Assembly (NCBI GenBank): GCA_049514955.1
Contig: JBEKUO010000404.1
Location: 1 to 6,783, forward strand
Length of the DNA stretch: 6,783 nucleotides
DNA from: Bog-159 sp049514955
GTDB lineage: Bacteria > Acidobacteriota > Terriglobia > Bryobacterales > Bryobacteraceae
Direction: 5' to 3'
The notes beneath the pieces are model-generated. The model had not been told where the DNA came from. It did not search any database and saw only the letters and a program-made list of their open reading frames with translations. This document shows positions 5,891 to 6,783 of the stretch, one piece after another; within the stretch, counting starts at the first letter, position 1, and every line of letters begins with the position of its first letter. Position numbers and translations under genes: made by a program.

Positions 5891-5974
5891 CCGCTGATGA
5901 ACGCGGATCAACGCTGATAAGACAAGACCAAATTCTCTATTTTTCCCTCGGCGTTTATCGGCGTTCATCGGCGG
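5891..5974. repeat. Inverted repeat made of 10-bp tandem units
   Basis: The left arm holds three tandem 10-mers, CGCTGATGAA, CGCGGATCAA and CGCTGATAAG (5892-5921). The right arm (5949-5974), read on the minus strand, holds CGCCGATGAA, CGCCGATAAA and the start of a third unit. The arms pair over 26 bases with 22 matches (5891-5916 against 5949-5974), and two of the four mismatches are T-G pairs on the plus strand. The loop is 32 nt and AT-rich. I recall similar GCGTTCATCGGCGTTTATC strings scattered between genes of many bacterial genomes, with function unknown. Here it may end the NHL-gene transcript or structure the leader of cinA. Confidence 0.75.
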
Positions 5975-6005
5975 CCCCTGCTTTTCATGCGTGTTGTCGC
6001 ATCCT

Positions 6006-6783
6006 CTAGAACGGCGGCCTGCCTTTGATGCCTACGTCGGCGCGATACAAAGCATTGGTGGTGGCCACCACCAGGGAGCGCGAAGGGGTGAAGGCCAGGC
6101 CTACAATACCCGGACCGGAGAGGAACAACTCCGCTTTCCGGTTGGAATCGATGCGAACGACGCCCTTGCGTCCGCCCAGTGACGCCGCTACGTAGAGGCG
6201 TCCTTCGTCGTCGAATGCCATGCCCTGCGGGCGCCCGAGGCCGCGATAGAAGACTTCCACTTCGCCCGTGTGCGAGATACGGTAAACGCAATCGAAGCTG
6301 GAGGTGGTCGGCCCGGTGACATAGAGCCAGGCATCCGGGCCGATGGCCAAGTGGTATGCGGCGATGGAGGGCTCCAGCGTGGCGAACACGAAGATCTGGC
6401 GGCTGGGGCTGATCTTGAAAATGGTGCCCTGGCGGTCGCCAACGTATAGGCTGCCGTCGACGTCAAAGGCCAGTCCGGTGGCCACTCCCATGCCCTCGAC
6501 GAACGTGGTGGCGTTGCCGTTGGGGGTCACCTGGTAAACGATACCGTCGTGGCGGCTGGAAACGTACAGCAACCCCTGACGATCGAAGGCCAGGCCGGTG
6601 GCGTTCATCATGTCGTTGATGAACGGCTTCGTATTGTAGTGCAGATCGATCTTGTATACGGCCACCGCGACCTTCTGCCCGCGCGAGCCGCTGAACGTGC
6701 TATAGATGTTGCCGAAAGAGTCGACCGCCGGATTGGCTACCGGATGCAGGTTGTCGGCGATGGGGATGCCTATATCGCAGACC
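6006..6783 (-). CDS. NHL-repeat / SMP-30-like beta-propeller protein, C-terminal part (5' end outside window)
   Basis: The frame is open from the window edge to the stop at 6006, giving 258 residues of a longer protein. It consists of repeating blades, each with a G-LAFD--G-LYV core: NPAVDSFGNIYSTFSG, ATGLAFDRQGLLYVSSRHDG, ATGLAFDVDGSLYVGDRQGT, YHLAIGPDAWLYVTGPT, PQGMAFDDEGRLYVAASLGG, and a last VGLAFTPSRSLVVATT, each followed by a strand of the type VYxI or IFKIS. This is the pattern of NHL, SMP-30/gluconolactonase and YncE-type propellers. Such proteins are usually exported and bind or scaffold, and some act on lactones. No catalytic residue can be assigned from this fragment, so I give no enzymatic function. 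A GTG lies in frame at 6665, but the propeller clearly continues upstream of it, so it is not the start. It is upstream of and co-oriented with cinA across a repeat-bearing 173-nt gap. Confidence 0.85.
   Translation of the reverse strand, partial: VCDIGIPIADNLHPVANPAVDSFGNIYSTFSGSRGQKVAVAVYKIDLHYNTKPFINDMMNATGLAFDRQGLLYVSSRHDGIVYQVTPNGNATTFVEGMGVATGLAFDVDGSLYVGDRQGTIFKISPSRQIFVFATLEPSIAAYHLAIGPDAWLYVTGPTTSSFDCVYRISHTGEVEVFYRGLGRPQGMAFDDEGRLYVAASLGGRKGVVRIDSNRKAELFLSGPGIVGLAFTPSRSLVVATTNALYRADVGIKGRPPF

Noticed and set aside
5892..5974. CRISPR-like array
   Set aside because: The units are 10 bp, directly adjacent without spacers, variable in sequence and inverted in the second half.
4864..6009. 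381-codon plus-strand open frame opposite cinA
   Set aside because: The translation is dominated by His, Gln, Arg and Ala, as expected for the antisense of a GC-rich gene. CinA on the other strand has every family motif.
6663..6665. GTG as start codon of the NHL protein
   Set aside because: The same frame upstream to the window edge encodes another recognisable propeller blade (NPAVDSFGNIYSTFSG), so the gene simply continues outside the window.

Overview
This GC-rich, gene-dense window looks like chromosomal DNA of a soil- or sediment-type Gram-negative bacterium. I favour an Acidobacteriota member of the Solibacter/Bryobacter kind, because a Sco + DUF420 pair, an MsrPQ pair, a secreted CocE-type hydrolase remnant and an NHL-repeat protein occur together. 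That placement is inference from gene content and style, not a match.

Layout. (1) Positions 1-1258, plus strand: a tightly coupled run of an ABC-2 type permease (only its C-terminus is in the window), a Sco1/SenC copper-chaperone lipoprotein and a DUF420 membrane protein. Their start and stop codons overlap (ATGA, TGATG). This looks like the tail of a cytochrome c oxidase assembly operon. (2) 1326-1739, plus: a small secreted protein of unknown function with a strong Shine-Dalgarno sequence just after a potential leader hairpin. (3) A hairpin at 1748-1772 separates it from a convergent minus-strand operon, 3634 down to 2052 and perhaps to 1762: msrP (Tat-exported molybdenum methionine-sulfoxide reductase), msrQ (its haem membrane partner) and possibly a small uncharacterised ORF. 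(4) 3635-4233 has no convincing protein gene. About 3675-3960 is dense in short perfect and wobble-paired hairpins and reads as a structured RNA. My best guess is the 5' domain I of a truncated group II intron. Next to it lie an imperfect inverted repeat and a 14-bp perfect palindrome. (5) 4217-6783, minus strand: an NHL beta-propeller protein (its 5' end is outside the window), cinA, and a frameshifted remnant of an X-Pro dipeptidyl-peptidase (CocE/NonD) type hydrolase whose start overlaps the cinA stop. Between the NHL gene and cinA is an inverted repeat built of 10-bp CGCTGATGAA-like units.

How the genes work together. The first block would deliver copper to, and help assemble, a terminal oxidase. 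MsrPQ repairs oxidised methionines in periplasmic proteins with electrons from the respiratory chain, so both halves serve the envelope and respiration. CinA is a nucleotide-salvage/housekeeping enzyme (NMN deamidation). I found no convincing new multi-gene system. The most unusual material is the non-coding block at 3675-4078 and the decayed hydrolase beside it, which together suggest an old insertion and deletion scar.
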